A stretch of 64,000 nucleotides of DNA from Camelus bactrianus (taxonomy: Eukaryota > Chordata > Mammalia > Artiodactyla > Camelidae), in the NCBI RefSeq assembly GCF_048773025.1, contig NC_133570.1, forward strand, positions 21,364,001-21,428,000. The letters run 5' to 3'. Positions 13,540 through 24,492 of this stretch are shown one piece after another. The notes under the pieces were generated by a model, which was given only the letters and a program-made list of their open reading frames with translations, made no database searches and had not been told where the DNA came from. The translations under genes were made by a program, and so were the position numbers. Within the stretch, counting starts at the first letter, position 1; each line of letters starts with the position of its first letter.

Positions 13540-14647
13540 AAAGAAAAGGAAAGAAAAGGAAAGGAAAGAAAAGGAAAGGAAAGAAGGAAGGAAGAAAGAA
13601 AAGAAGGAAGGAAGAACCAAAGAAAGAAAGGAAAGAAGGAAGAGAGAGAGAAAGAAAGGAAGGAAGAAAAATCAAACATACAGGGAGAAATAAAAAATAA
13701 CCTGTACCCAGCAAGGAAAATTCACAATACCTGAATCCTACCAAAAATATCCTATAAAGAATCAGGAGAATAAGGGCCATAATAAGTAAAAAAATTAATT
13801 AATTGAAGCTTGCCCTGGAATTGCCCAGACAGACAAGGAGACAAAAGCAATGTTTATAACTTTATTCCATTTTTTCTTGAGGTCGAGGAAAGATTGAACA
13901 TGGTAAGTGGAGACATGAAATATTGAAAAGTAATGCAAATTGAACTTCTACAAATGAAACCCACAGCAATTAAGATCAAAATACACCGGGTGAGACTGAC
14001 AGCACGTAGACGTTGGAAAAGAAAACATGAGTGAACCTGATGACATAGCAACCGAACCGAAACTCTTCAAACTGAAACACAGAGAAAGTATGACCCCAAA
14101 AATGACCAGGGACATCACCCCATCTCTAACACACCACCCATGCGGCCTGAGAGAAGTTATATTGTTAACCTCTTTCCCACAGCATTCAAAGGTCTGGGAT
14201 CTGACTCAAGCTCAATTGCTGAGGGCAGGACAGGTAAATTCCAAGACTCAGGTGGACTGAGAAAGACTTAGGAGGCCAGCAGGAAGGGCTGAGGGTTTCC
14301 ACAGTGACAGAGTCCCGAGCTCCTGAGGCGACTGGGTACTCGGAATTGGGGTGGGGGCTCAGCTCACTCCAGCGTGAACTATGCTTAACTGATTACATCT
14401 GAACAGGCTCTAGTTTTGAATAAAGTCCCACTCTCAGGCACTCCTGGCTAGGACTTCAGCTGGTGAGTGTGAGGGGTCCCACACGCGTGTGTGCACTTTG
14501 GGGTGGCCAGAAATTTTTGTCAGTGTCAAATGTCACAACCCCAAAACTTTGTTCCTTCATCATGTTCCTACTCCTGTTCCAATGCCTGTGCTGTGTAGTA
14601 AGTATCTGGATAAGGAATAAGGATGTCATCAGCTGTAAGAGGAGAGA
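12114..14647. other. Spacer downstream of segment 4
   Basis: No gene recognised. It is the duplicate of 31.2-33.1 kb and is interrupted by the microsatellite described separately. The long open frames in 13.09-13.78 kb are only the translated tetranucleotide repeat. Confidence 0.7.
13237..13670 (+). repeat. GAAA/GGAA polypurine microsatellite
   Basis: About 430 bp of almost uninterrupted purine: GAGA at the start, long (GAAA)n, a (GGAA)n core and mixed GAAAGG arrays. The paralogous site near 32120-32150 holds only a short A-rich stretch, so the expansion came after, or was lost after, the duplication. Confidence 0.97.
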
Positions 14648-14830
14648 ACATTCATGAGTACTTAATGCGCAGCAAGCACCATCAAAGCTCCTCCATTTTA
14701 TTCCCTTGTTTAATCACAAATAATCTGTGAGAAAGCATTCCCCTGACAACCCAGGTCACAGATGGGGAAACTGAGGCGTGCAGGGCTGAGCAGCTTGGTC
14801 CAAGTCAGAACAAGAATGTGGCAGCCCGGC
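14648..14830 (-). mobile_element. MIR SINE, copy 1
   Basis: Reverse-strand MIR text is plain: 'cacagatggggaaactgaggc', 'gagcagcttggtccaagtcag' and the upstream 'acttaatgcgcagcaagcacc'. It is ancient and shared with the duplicate at 33127. Confidence 0.8.
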
Positions 14831-14987
14831 AGCACACCAAGTTCTCTCCAGCACGGAACCCCCGGTCTTCAGCACCTTCCTGCGGCCTCTCACTGTGCTT
14901 TCAGCTGAGACATGACATTTTCTAACGTGCAGGAAAGCCCTCTCTCCTATTTCAAACACAAGTGACCGATATTGTGACTTTGAAGTG

Positions 14988-15296
14988 CTGCCCTGTCCAA
15001 TAGAAACAAAATTTGAAGCCCATCTGTCATTTAAAATTTTTTCAATAGACACTTTAAAAAAATTAAGAGATGTAGATGCAATTAGATTCCATGATAGCTT
15101 TGCCTTAATTCTGTTCATTGAAAGTATCATTTCAATATGAATTAAATGTACAAATATTGAAACATTCTACACTACACTGTCCTAAATCTTTGGCACCTGC
15201 TGGGTATTTCAGATCGACAGCCTATCTCTACTGGGTCCATCCGCACTGCATGATCAGCGGCCACCTTGATTGTGGCCACCATATTGGACAGAGCAG
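14988..15296. mobile_element. Non-autonomous DNA transposon relic, copy 1
   Basis: The ends CTGCCCTGTCCAATA (14988-15002) and TATTGGACAGAGCAG (15282-15296) are inverted repeats with one mismatch over 15 bp. The interior resembles a common ancient mammalian element with 'tccaatagaaa' and 'catattggaca' ends. I recall it as hAT-related, but the name is not certain. No coding capacity is seen. Its duplicate is at 33465. Confidence 0.65.
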
Positions 15297-16309
15297 GTGA
15301 GCTGGATGAGGTTTCCTTGGGTAACTGTGCCTGCAACATATAGTCCCCACCACCAGGAGGCGACAGCGGGTCCCAAACACAAAGGCCTCATTGGGGAGAA
15401 ACTGCTGCTCCACTTTCCACCCAAGTCAGTGTCACTGAGGCCACCCAGAAATGAAGGGATTTATGTGTCCAGAAGGCTTCCTTCTGTAAGAAAAGATAAT
15501 AAATGCAATCTGACAGATCCAGCTGAGCCATCAAGCACAGTTTTATTATAATGCAAAATGAATAACAATAGTGTGTACATTTTTAAATAAATATTGCTAC
15601 AAGCATCCCTCTCAGGGGGAAGTTGGCTTCCAAAAACCCCATGACAAGTTATAGTTTGTGCAGAGATCTAGAAGCCAAAGTGGACCATAAGGAATATTTT
15701 ATTGATGTGGGATACAGAAGAGAGGGTTGGGACAGGAGGAGCTCAGGGGCCTGAATTGGGGGAGGCAGGGAGTTTGGGGGGACAGGGCGAGGAGGGTAAT
15801 GAAAGATCAGGCTCTGAAGTCAGTCCCCTGGGTGGAATCTTGACGCACTCATCGCTGTCGGGGGACCCTGGGAACATGGTTGAACCTCCCAATGGAGGTT
15901 CCTCCTGATTAGACTGGGGAGAGGTGTGCCTTCAGCAGAGGGCGCTGTTGAGTTATTATGATGCCAGGTGAGGTGGTGCAGGAAAACTCACCAAGGGTCT
16001 GGCATCTATTGGCAGCTCCAAAGCAGTCATTCTGCTGAACTAGAGACACGTGTAGGATGGGATCCATCTGGGAGCATCCAGGGCACTGTAGGTTCTGCTT
16101 TGGAGACCCTAAGAGGTCCAAGTCCCCTGGGCAAGGTCCAGTGCAAGGGGCATGACTGATGTTTCCTTGAAGACTTTTCTCTTGGGGAGAATAACTCTCA
16201 TTCTGAAACCCTGACTTGGCACTTCCAACCTCACGGAATTACCAAAGAGAGGTCCCTGGGCTCAGGGCTGAGACAACAGCAGAGCCACAGGACAGGGAGT
16301 AGGGAATAG
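15297..16309. other. Spacer upstream of segment 5
   Basis: No gene recognised. It is duplicated at 33.78-34.79 kb and holds a CTCF-like motif near its middle. Confidence 0.6.
15933..15947 (+). promoter_or_regulatory. CTCF-like motif
   Basis: CAGCAGAGGGCGCTG fits the CTCF core on the + strand. It is preserved in the duplicate at 34412-34426. Confidence 0.6.
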
Positions 16310-16367
16310 ATTTGAATTCAGTGCTCCTCTCTTCGCGAGCTGTGGTTGGGAGAGGAGAGGATAAAAC
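16310..16367 (+). promoter_or_regulatory. Degenerate octamer and TATA-like box of segment 5
   Basis: ATTTGAAT (16310-16317) has one mismatch to the octamer at the key C. The TATA-like GATAAAAC lies at 16360-16367. The same change is in the duplicate, so it predates the duplication. Weak promoter activity is expected. Confidence 0.6.
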
Positions 16368-16432
16368 AGGGGCTTGGAGAGGCTGTCCAGCTGGGCATCC
16401 TCAGGGCAGAGCTCACACAGTCTCTGCCCACC

Positions 16433-16919
16433 ATGGCCTGGGCTCCCTCCTACCTCCTGCCTCTCCTTTTCTCCACAAGTCAGAGTGGCCCAGGGCCCTC
16501 GGGGGCCTCCCAATCCCTCCCCTCAAGCCGGGTGCTCAGGGTCACCTGTCCAGTCCCAGTGCAGTCAGCCTCATCCCTGCATCTCTGTTCGCAGGTCTCT
16601 GTGCTGCGCCTGTGCTGACCCAGCCCCCGTCGGCCTCTGCCTCCCCGGGAACGGCGGTCAGGCTCCCCTGCACCCTGAGCAGTGAGCACAGCACACACTA
16701 CATTCAGTGGTTTCGGCAGAGATCAGGGCAGACCCCTTCATTCCTGATGAAGGTGACCAGTGATGGAACAGTCACCAAGGGGGATGGGCTTCCCGGTCGC
16801 TTCTCAGGCTCCAGCTCCGGGGCTGACCGCTACCTGACCGTCTCCAACATCTAGGCCGAGGACAAGGCTAACTATTACTGTGGAGTCAACTATAAAAGTG
16901 ATGACAAATTCGGGTAATC
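16433..16919 (+). pseudogene. IGLV: IGLV4/9-like segment 5, stop in FR3
   Basis: The leader exon 16433-16478 (MAWAPSYLLPLLFST) has donor A|GTCAGA. A 116 bp intron follows, then the V exon 16595-16919. The mature part reads APVLTQPPSASASPG, Cys23 in RLPCTLSSEH, Trp41 in IQWFRQRSG, then FLMKVTSDGTVTKGDGLPG and FSGSSSGADRYLTVSNI. The TSDG-KGDG and SSSGADRYLT blocks match IGLV4, with some IGLV9 character. A TAG at 16852-16854 replaces the Gln codon found in the copy at 34913. Cys104 (NYYCG) is downstream of it. Germline CDR3 GVNYKSDDKFG ends in TAA just before the heptamer. The leader phase is correct here, unlike in its duplicate. Confidence 0.88.
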
Positions 16920-16957
16920 CACAGTGACACAGAAAATGGGGAAATTAGACCAAAACC
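16920..16957 (+). other. RSS of segment 5
   Basis: Heptamer CACAGTG (16920-16926) and nonamer ACCAAAACC (16949-16957) with a 22 bp spacer. Read with 23 bp, the nonamer would be CCAAAACCT. Confidence 0.85.
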
Positions 16958-18520
16958 TCCTTCCCCGTACCCACTGCCTCATGGGGACCAGGGTGGGCTG
17001 CTCCCTGTCCCATCTGCCCAGGGACCTAAATTTTGGGCCTCCTCCTTGCAAACCCATCACCCTCACCCACTCCACAAGACACACCTTGGGAGAGTCAGGC
17101 ACAGATTAAACTTTAGGTGATTTTGTCAACACAACATTCTGTTTCCTACTCCCCAAGCCTGTGGGAATGATGCTGGTAGAGACTACACAGGCCTAGGGGC
17201 ACATGACCTTGGGTGGGGGGGCTGGGCTGAGATGACCCCAATCACAAGAGCCATCAGGCCGCATGCTCCAACTGTAGGATCTCTCAGGGAAGGAACATGG
17301 ATCTTGGGATTTAGAGGTGACAATGAATGTCTGACCATCATGTGTCTCAACTCCGGTGCCCATGGAGAAGGGAGGGAGTCCTGTCATGACTGGAGGCTCA
17401 GCAGGAAGCATGTGGACTCAGGGCAGGGAGGACAGGAGACTTCACCCTGAGGTGGGAACAGAGCTGTGTCCTATGAAGAGTCAGGGCATGTTGGGGGATC
17501 TGTGCAGGACAGACCTGGACCAGGCTGGGCTTCCCCAACTGGGGCAGATTCTCAGCTTGAGGTGTCAAGAATGGCTCCACATCTGCCCACAGGACATTCC
17601 GAGGACTGGTAAGGACCACATGCCCCGGGACATCACTGGGGAGGGAAACAAGGGACGCTGATGTGGAGAATATGGTCGCCCCACCCCAAGTCTCAGCCTG
17701 GGGTGACGCAATCATAAGCATTGGCAAGGCAGATGTGTGGATGTGAGGTTCCTACGCAACATTCCTGGAGTTTGAAAAACAAGCACATTTCATGCACCCA
17801 GACCACTGAGTCCATGGGGAGTATCTGTGTTGACCAATAACTCTGATTCTGGGCCCTGACCTGACCAGGATTGGGTGGTATTTCACGGCTGGATCCTGAA
17901 CCTCAGCAGGGCCCCCAGTGATGGAAGAAATAGGGAGAGTCTGGGGGCTGCCTGTGGCATGGATGAGGCCAAGGGGGCAGGAGGGGTGGGTCTCCCTGGG
18001 AAGGATGGTCAGGGAGGGGATGGTAGCAGGACTACAGAGGATCATGGGGCTCAGTCCAGCAGGGACATCTGTCACCCAAGACTGGCTGCCCTCTAAGGAG
18101 ACACAGGTCCATCAGGTAACAAACCCACTGCCATGCGAGTCCCAGCACCTCCACACCCCTGGTGTCTGTGCTGCTAAGAACTGTAAGAAAGTCTGAAGGA
18201 GTCTCTGAAAGACAGAGGGACAGACTGCAGGGAGTAAGGACATGGAAGAAATAGTGGGACCAATAAAATCTATTCTTTCTGTGCTTAGATGGACACCAGC
18301 CTGGGAGGAGTCTGCCAGTACAGAGCCAAGGTCAGAGAGATATGGTCAGGGTGGGCTGGCAGGGACAGCCTTGAAGGCCAGGGTCCGTCTCTGCCCACAC
18401 CTGCTCCCTCCCTCCCTCGCTCCCTCCCTCCCTGTTCTGAGGAAAGTGTCCTCTGCTTTCTCTGGACTTGGTGTTCACAATCTCTAAGTGAGAATTTGCA
18501 CTTGGGAATATTCTTCCACT
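16958..18520. other. Spacer downstream of segment 5
   Basis: No gene recognised. It is near-identical to 35.44-36.99 kb. From about 17.78 kb it joins the module shared with 8.28 and 40.33 kb. Confidence 0.6.
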
Positions 18521-19395
18521 GTTTCTTTATTCTTTTTTTGGTTATAATTTACATATGCTAAAAAATTACAACTTTTAGAAACACTTCTAAGAGTATTTAT
18601 AAATGCATATAGAGAAGTAAGCATCCTGCTGCTGCAGCAGCCAGCAGCTCAGTCATTCCCATAACTTCCCCAGGGGCCTTTGGGAGCGGCCCTTCCTCCA
18701 GCCCCGCCTGTGGGACTGCTGGTCTGCTGTCTGTCCCTACAGTTGGGTCCTGGTCACAACATCATGAAATGCAATACACAAGGGAGCCCTTTGATTCTGG
18801 CTTCTTTCACCCAGTGGGATGCACCTGAGATCCGTCTGTGTTGATTTCGGTGCTAATAGTTCACTGCAGGCCCCCTACTGAGTAGATTCCACTGCATGGA
18901 TGCACGACACTTTGTTCATCGTCCACTGGTTGTAAAATTAGGGTTGGATCGAGAGTCCACACTTTGACAATTTCACATAAAGCCTTTATAATACTTGTTA
19001 CAGGTGGTTTGTGGGCATAAGTTTTCATTTCACTCAGGAAAACACCTGGGAATGGAATTGATGGCTCCTACGGCAGGTACAGGAGCGCCTGTCTAAGACT
19101 CTGGCAAACTATTATCCAGCGTGGGTGCCCGACGTTGCTTTCTGTGGTCCTCAGCCACTGAGGAGAGTTACACTTGCTGCCCACCCCCTGAGCTCTGGGC
19201 ATATTAGGCTGTTACCAAAGTCATTCTCATGCACATCAAGTGGCATCGCATGTTTTTAATTTTCTTTAGTGACTTACACTGGTGAACATAATTTAAGGGC
19301 TTATTTGTCAACTTCATATCTTGTTGGTCAAGTGTTTGATCAAACCATTGCCCAAAGTTCAAGCTCAGAGTTTCCCAGTATTACGTGTACTAATT

Positions 19396-19427
<32 letters not shown>

Positions 19428-20530
19428 TTGAGTCCTGCGTGATATTATCATGTATGTAGGTTCAAATCTAGCAGAGAGGTCAAGAAATAATTCAGTTCCA
19501 CTACCTCAAGGACCCTCGTGTTTTACCTTAATAACAATGCCGACTGCCTTTCTCCCGTGCCCCCTCTCTGCCCCTGACCGCTGCAACCACTACCTAGTTG
19601 TTCATTTCTAATTTTGTTCAGAAATTCTACAAAGAAATAAGAACTAGACTCAGAGAATGATGGCTTTTGGAAATGGCATCTTTCACTCCGCATAACCCCC
19701 TGCAGATTTCTCAAAACTGCCGTGTGCTCTAAGAGTCCCCTCCTTCTCAGGGCTGAGTCCTATTCCAATATTCAGGTACAGCGTCTGGGACCCAGCCTCC
19801 TCTGCAGGACATCGGGTCGGTCTCCCTTGGGGGCTACTGTGTGGAAGTTACTCTGAACAGCCGTGCACAGGGCTCAGTGGGAACAGTAGCTCTCACTTCT
19901 TGAGCTAAAGTGACAGGAGAGCAGTTGCTGGATCATAGGGACCCAACTGCAATTTACGATTTGAAGACGCTTCCACTGTTCCCAAACAACTGGTCCAGTT
20001 CACATCCCAACAGCGTCGCAGGAGGGACCCGGTTGTCCATGGCCCTGCAGTGTCCGGGCTGTCACCACGTTTCACTTTACTCATGCTGATGGGTGTGCAG
20101 TTGTTCCGCACGCTGCTGCGCCGGCATTACTCTCACGTCAACTGATACCCATCTTTCCATGAGCTGTTTCCCATCTCTGCATCCTCTTCCATGAAATACT
20201 TGCTCTTAACCTTTGCTCATTCTTTAAACACACACTGTCAGTTAATTCTTACCATTTAGTTTTGAGAATAATCTAAACACTAGCTGTGTGTTGGATATGT
20301 GGTTTGCAAAGTTTTCTATGTGTCCATAACTTATTTATTTTATCCTCATTTAAAATATTTGAAACCCAAAACATTCTAGTTTGGGTGAGATTCAACTTCT
20401 CAAACTTTCCTATTACAAACTCTGCTTCCAGTGTCATGAAAGGATTCCTGAATCACCCCACATCCTGGTGATCTTCTTCTGTGGATTCCTCTAAAACAGG
20501 CACCAAGACATAAACAACCCAAATGTGCCT
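18520..20530 (-). mobile_element. Old antisense LINE-1 block, copy 2
   Basis: Same antisense LINE-1 order as at 9.15-11.16 kb, including 'gggaatggaattgatggctcc' and 'cagttgctggatcatagggac'. The (GT)n tract here spans 19401-19428. It is a passenger of the V-gene duplications, not a separate insertion. Confidence 0.7.
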
Positions 20531-20891
20531 CAGAAGAAAAAAGATCAACTTCACTGTGTCCAATGTTGGAATAATGGCCTCTCACAGCAGCATGGTGACC
20601 TCTGTCCCCACAGCACCTGCTATGAGCACTGCCCAGCCCATCCTGTGATGCCCGCAGCACTAGACAGGATGACGGTGTCACCCAGGCCCAGAGGGCAAGC
20701 CCAGGCCCAGACTGAGGTGTGCCTCTCTGTGCTGGGGGCAGGGGGCAGCACTTCCTCACTCAGCACCAGAGACACTTCTGGGACCTGGGCCCGGGCCTGG
20801 GACTGGGGCCTCTAGTGACATCCTCCATTGAGCCCAAATGCTCTCTGCTCAGCAGGGAGATGATCACCAGGGCCACAGGGCCAGGAAGTAG

Positions 20892-20925
20892 ATTTGCATA
20901 AGGATGTCCCTTCTGAGGATAAGAG
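20892..20925 (+). promoter_or_regulatory. Octamer and TATA-like box of segment 6
   Basis: Perfect ATTTGCAT (20892-20899) and GATAAGAG (20918-20925). Confidence 0.9.
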
Positions 20926-20985
20926 AGTCCTTGAGACCCCACCCCCAGCTGTGGGCTCAGAGGCAGAGCTCAGGGCGCCTCCACC

Positions 20986-21478
20986 ATGGCCTGGAACCCA
21001 CTCCTGCTCCCGCTCCTTTCTCTCTGCACAGGTCCTGCCCCCAGGGCTCAGCCCCCAGGGTACCCAGGGATCAGCTGGGCCCTCAACATCAGCTCAGCAA
21101 TGGGATGCTGAAGGGTGCATGGTCCTAAGGAATGAGACCCTGGTCCTCACCATCAATCTCCTCTCCTCTCCTGCAGGTTATGTGGCCTCTTCTGCACTGA
21201 CTCAGCCCTCCGCAGTGTCCGTGTCCTTGGGAGAGACTGCCAGGATCACCTGCCAAGGAGGCAAAGTTGGAAGCAATTATGCTAGCTGGTACCAGCAGAA
21301 GCCAGGCCAGGCCCCTGTGCTAGTCATCTATGGTGATGACAGCAGGCCCTCAGGGATCCCTGAGCGGTTTTCTGGCTCCAGCTCTGGGGGCACAGCCACC
21401 CTGACCATCAGCGGGGCCCAGGCCGAGGACGAAGCCGACTATTACTGTCAGTCATATGACAGCAGTGGTTATAATGCT
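20986..21478 (+). CDS. IGLV3: IGLV3 segment 6, potentially functional (3-19-type)
   Basis: The leader exon 20986-21031 encodes [17 protein letters not shown] 145 bp intron and the V exon 21177-21478 follow with no stop. The mature chain begins [18 protein letters not shown]. Cys23 (ITCQGG), Trp41 (SWYQQKPG) and Cys104 (DYYC) are present. CDR1 is KVGSNY, CDR2 is GDDSRPS, germline CDR3 is [10 protein letters not shown]. Frameworks match human IGLV3-19. It is the tandem duplicate of the gene at 39452, from which it differs mainly in the CDRs. It provides the V-lambda domain after joining to J. Promoter, splice sites and signal all look usable. Confidence 0.95.
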
Positions 21479-21517
21479 CACAGTGACACAGGCAGATGGG
21501 GAAGTAGGACATAAAAC
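21479..21517 (+). other. 23-RSS of segment 6
   Basis: Heptamer CACAGTG (21479-21485), 23 bp spacer, nonamer ACATAAAAC (21509-21517), the same variant nonamer as in segment 2. Confidence 0.92.
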
Positions 21518-23873
21518 ACCCTGCATCTCGGTCACCCTCTCCTCTAGTCCCTGGAGGCCTGTGGCAAAGGCCATGACAGGTCTGGCCCGGTTCCCCCAGA
21601 TCTGAGCTCCCAGACTGCCCTCCCCACCACCCTCCAGGCTGCTCTACACACGGTGGATCAGGGGTGGATTTCTGGCTGGCAGGATGTTGCTGTCATGGTG
21701 TTTTTGCGCCTAAGTTATGTGTGGGGGGAGGAGGGCCTTGGTGGAGTCAGTAGGGACGTCCAGCGATGCAGGAGGACCCTACATCACAAGGGAGTCTGAG
21801 CTCTCAGTGAAATGGGAATATGGTCGTGTCTCTGGGTGGAAGCATTTTCCCTTCAGTCCTAAGACCCCAGGCCAGCAGGGTGGAGGTCAGGGGACATGGA
21901 GCAAATGTCCTCAGCAGGTCCCAGGGATGATAATAGGTGGAACCCTCCCACCCCCTCACCTTGAATCCTGGCCCCGTGAATCCTGGTGATGGGAGAAGCA
22001 TCGTAGCCTGTGCACAGATTTAGAGCATATCTCGCACCTGGACGGCTTTACCATCCCCCACAAGTGTTGGCACTTGCCTGGCAGAGTGACCGGCTCTTCC
22101 ATCGGCTGTTGCTCCATCACTGAGGCAGCAGCCTTGGGATGTTGGGGAAAGAGGTGGGACCGGTGAAGCCCAGGAGCCTGGGCCCATGGCAGCCCCTCTT
22201 CTGATGTGGAATGAGCTCACGGTCAGAAGCCCCGTGAGGAAACTCAGAATTCTATGAGTCCGGGGAGAACAGCTGGGGCAGAAGCACTGCAGTCAGAGAG
22301 GGCGACTCCCAGTCTGCCGGAAAGATCTGTCAGTAAGAGCAGGGCTCCCCCCTCCATGCTGGAAGAGGTCAGATGTCATCCACTGAGTACCTGGTCCCTT
22401 GCAGATTCCCAAGGGAAGAGTGTCCCACAGGAGCCATGCTAGTCTGTGCTGTTGGCAGGCTGGTGATGGACGTGGCTGTGGGCAGGTCAGCTGTAGACAG
22501 TGGAGCCATCCTGACTAGCCTGTGTCTCACCCTCCCCTTCCCACAGGGGCACCGGGTCATGGTGCCCACCCGGCGATGGTTGGAAAGGGAGGCAGACTGC
22601 TATACACAGAGCGGGTCCTCCTGTCCACCTGGTTATTAACATCACTTCCTTTTTAGGACACACATTGCTAAGCATTTCATGGGACACAAAGAACTGAATC
22701 TCTGGGTCCCTTCGGGGGTTCTACTCATATATTTTCCATGTATTCCTGCCACGTCTCTGACAGTCCAGCCAAACTCTGAGTCTCAGCCCATAAATTAGTA
22801 GACAGCCTCCTGCAGCCCCCTCTGTGTCCAGGCTAATGCACCAGGTACCCTGCTCAAATGGTCACTCATCAATCAAGGAGAATCTTCCTCCACTGCTGCC
22901 CTTCAGGGATGTCCCCGATGGGGCGGAAGGACCAAGATGGCTAACTCTCAGGGGTGTCTTCATATCACCCGGAAACCTCTCCAAACCAGCCTGAAGAGTT
23001 TTCCTCTGTGACACTCGTGATATACATTTCCCACGAGGCAAAGTTGGGGGTTGCTGGAGAACAGACATTGCAGCAGGACTTGGGCTCAGGGGTGTTTGGG
23101 CCACTTCCTCACGCAGCCCCCCAGGGGCTTCAGGACCTGAGGGGGCCTGACTTCATATCAACCTCCTCTACTTGAGGACAGAGAGCTACTGCGCATGCCC
23201 ACCCATGACCCGGTTGCTCAGGCCTTGCCTGGTCCCCATAGGTGGCTCCAGGCCAAGTGGACTTAGGGGCTCACAGTTATAATACAGCCTCCACTGGGGC
23301 TCAGTAGCTGCAAAAGTCTTCCTCAAACGAAGCTCTCTGTTGACACAGATGAATGACAACTGCTAGGCCTCCCCTCTCTTTCAGTTCCAGGGACACCAGG
23401 ATCATCGGCCAACACCAACGCTCTGTCACATGATCCGATACTCCGTTGGTCCCGTGGGACTTTGTGGACCACACCCACCTCCACATTGGTGGTAAAACAG
23501 AACTACTTGTCTCCTGCCAAACCAAGGATCCCGTCACACACAGTCTTGGTACCAGTGGCAGCACTTGGGTAAAGGTCAGTCCTGGAAGAGAGAGACCTGA
23601 GAATAGCCATCATCTGGCTTTCAGGTGAACAGAGAAGATGAGACACAGGTAGAAGGTTGTGGGGACTCTCCGCTCTGTCCCAGAACCAGGAGCGTCCCCT
23701 AGGCTGCCCCACCGTCTAGATGGAAACTCGAAGGCTGGGGCTGTGTCTTGTCCAAACTGATCTGCAAGAAGGATTATCAGCCAGAACAAAGTGGATCTGA
23801 AAGAACTTTGGGTGGGTGGGTGTGGTCCTGTCTCTGACTTTGGAGCAGTAGCCACCTCTGCCCTTGTTTGGCT
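21518..23873. other. Spacer downstream of segment 6
   Basis: No gene recognised. It is collinear with 3.81-6.15 kb, including the exon-like but unassigned stretch (here about 23.37-23.58 kb). Confidence 0.6.
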
Positions 23874-23879
23874 TTGGAC

Positions 23880-24486
23880 TGTGGGAACCCATGATTGGGT
23901 TAACAAATTGTAATAGACCCCACCCACTTGTCATCTTTAAGAGGAACAAATGTGCTTAGTAACTGCTTTGCTAGCAGATGCCTCTGCATCCACACTGCTG
24001 TCTCCTTGCCATAAAAAGCAGAGACAATGCCTTGCTTGCATAGTGAGGTTTTATATAGCACTCTGCTCATTGCAAAGCAATGACCCAGGCTCTCAGGTAT
24101 AAACGCTGGGCATGCTTCCTGCTGTTTAGCTAGTCTATTATCCCCAAGACAAGAACTGGCAGGTCTGGTGGTCTGCTTTGTAAGTAGCATCTTATATCTA
24201 AAGAATGTACTTTGTTCTGTTTTCCCCATGACTTCCCTAAAGATAAACTAAGCCTTTGTACTCATTGTGGATTCTACAAACTCTATCCCATCCTGTCTTT
24301 CCCTAAGTTCCTGCATTGCATCACACAACCGTCAGTGATTTTTTCTCGGATGGTACACAATAAATGTGAGGGCATTTGAGAGGCTCGTGAACTAGGTCGC
24401 CCACTCCCTCTCACAATCTTGACTATCCACAGTGTCTCAAGTAGTTCGTTCCGTCTGGGTGGGACTTCTCCTGGACATAACCCATG
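23880..24486 (+). mobile_element. Solo LTR, probable class II (betaretrovirus-like) ERV
   Basis: A fossil LTR of about 607 bp starting TGTGGGAACCC. It is bracketed by the hexamer TTGGAC (23874-23879 and 24487-24492), a 6 bp target duplication as class II elements make. An AATAAA-type signal sits in its last quarter. The paralogous spacer near 6155 lacks it, which gives an empty site. No internal retroviral sequence remains, so it is a solo LTR. The last two bases are uncertain. Its age is younger than duplication A. Confidence 0.7.
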
Positions 24487-24492
24487 TTGGAC

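Larger units (their letters stand above)
12350..21520 (+). repeat. Large tandem duplication unit B, copy 1
   Basis: It is collinear with about 31240-39985 at an offset near 18.48 kb (about 18.89 kb before the microsatellite, which is expanded only here). It contains segments 5 and 6, a MIR, a DNA-transposon relic and an antisense LINE-1 block. Sampled stretches differ at a few percent of bases. The left end lies near the 3' flank of segment 4 and the right end just after segment 6. Confidence 0.88.

Noticed and set aside
13094-13780. Long Lys/Arg/Glu-rich and Phe/Ser/Leu-rich open frames on both strands
   Set aside because: These are translations of the GAAA/GGAA microsatellite.
16433-16919. 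Possibility that the IGLV4/9-like segments are VPREB surrogate light-chain genes
   Set aside because: They have an RSS directly after the V exon, and FR3 matches IGLV4 (KGDG, SSSGADRYLT). VPREB genes lack an RSS and have a unique C-terminal tail.
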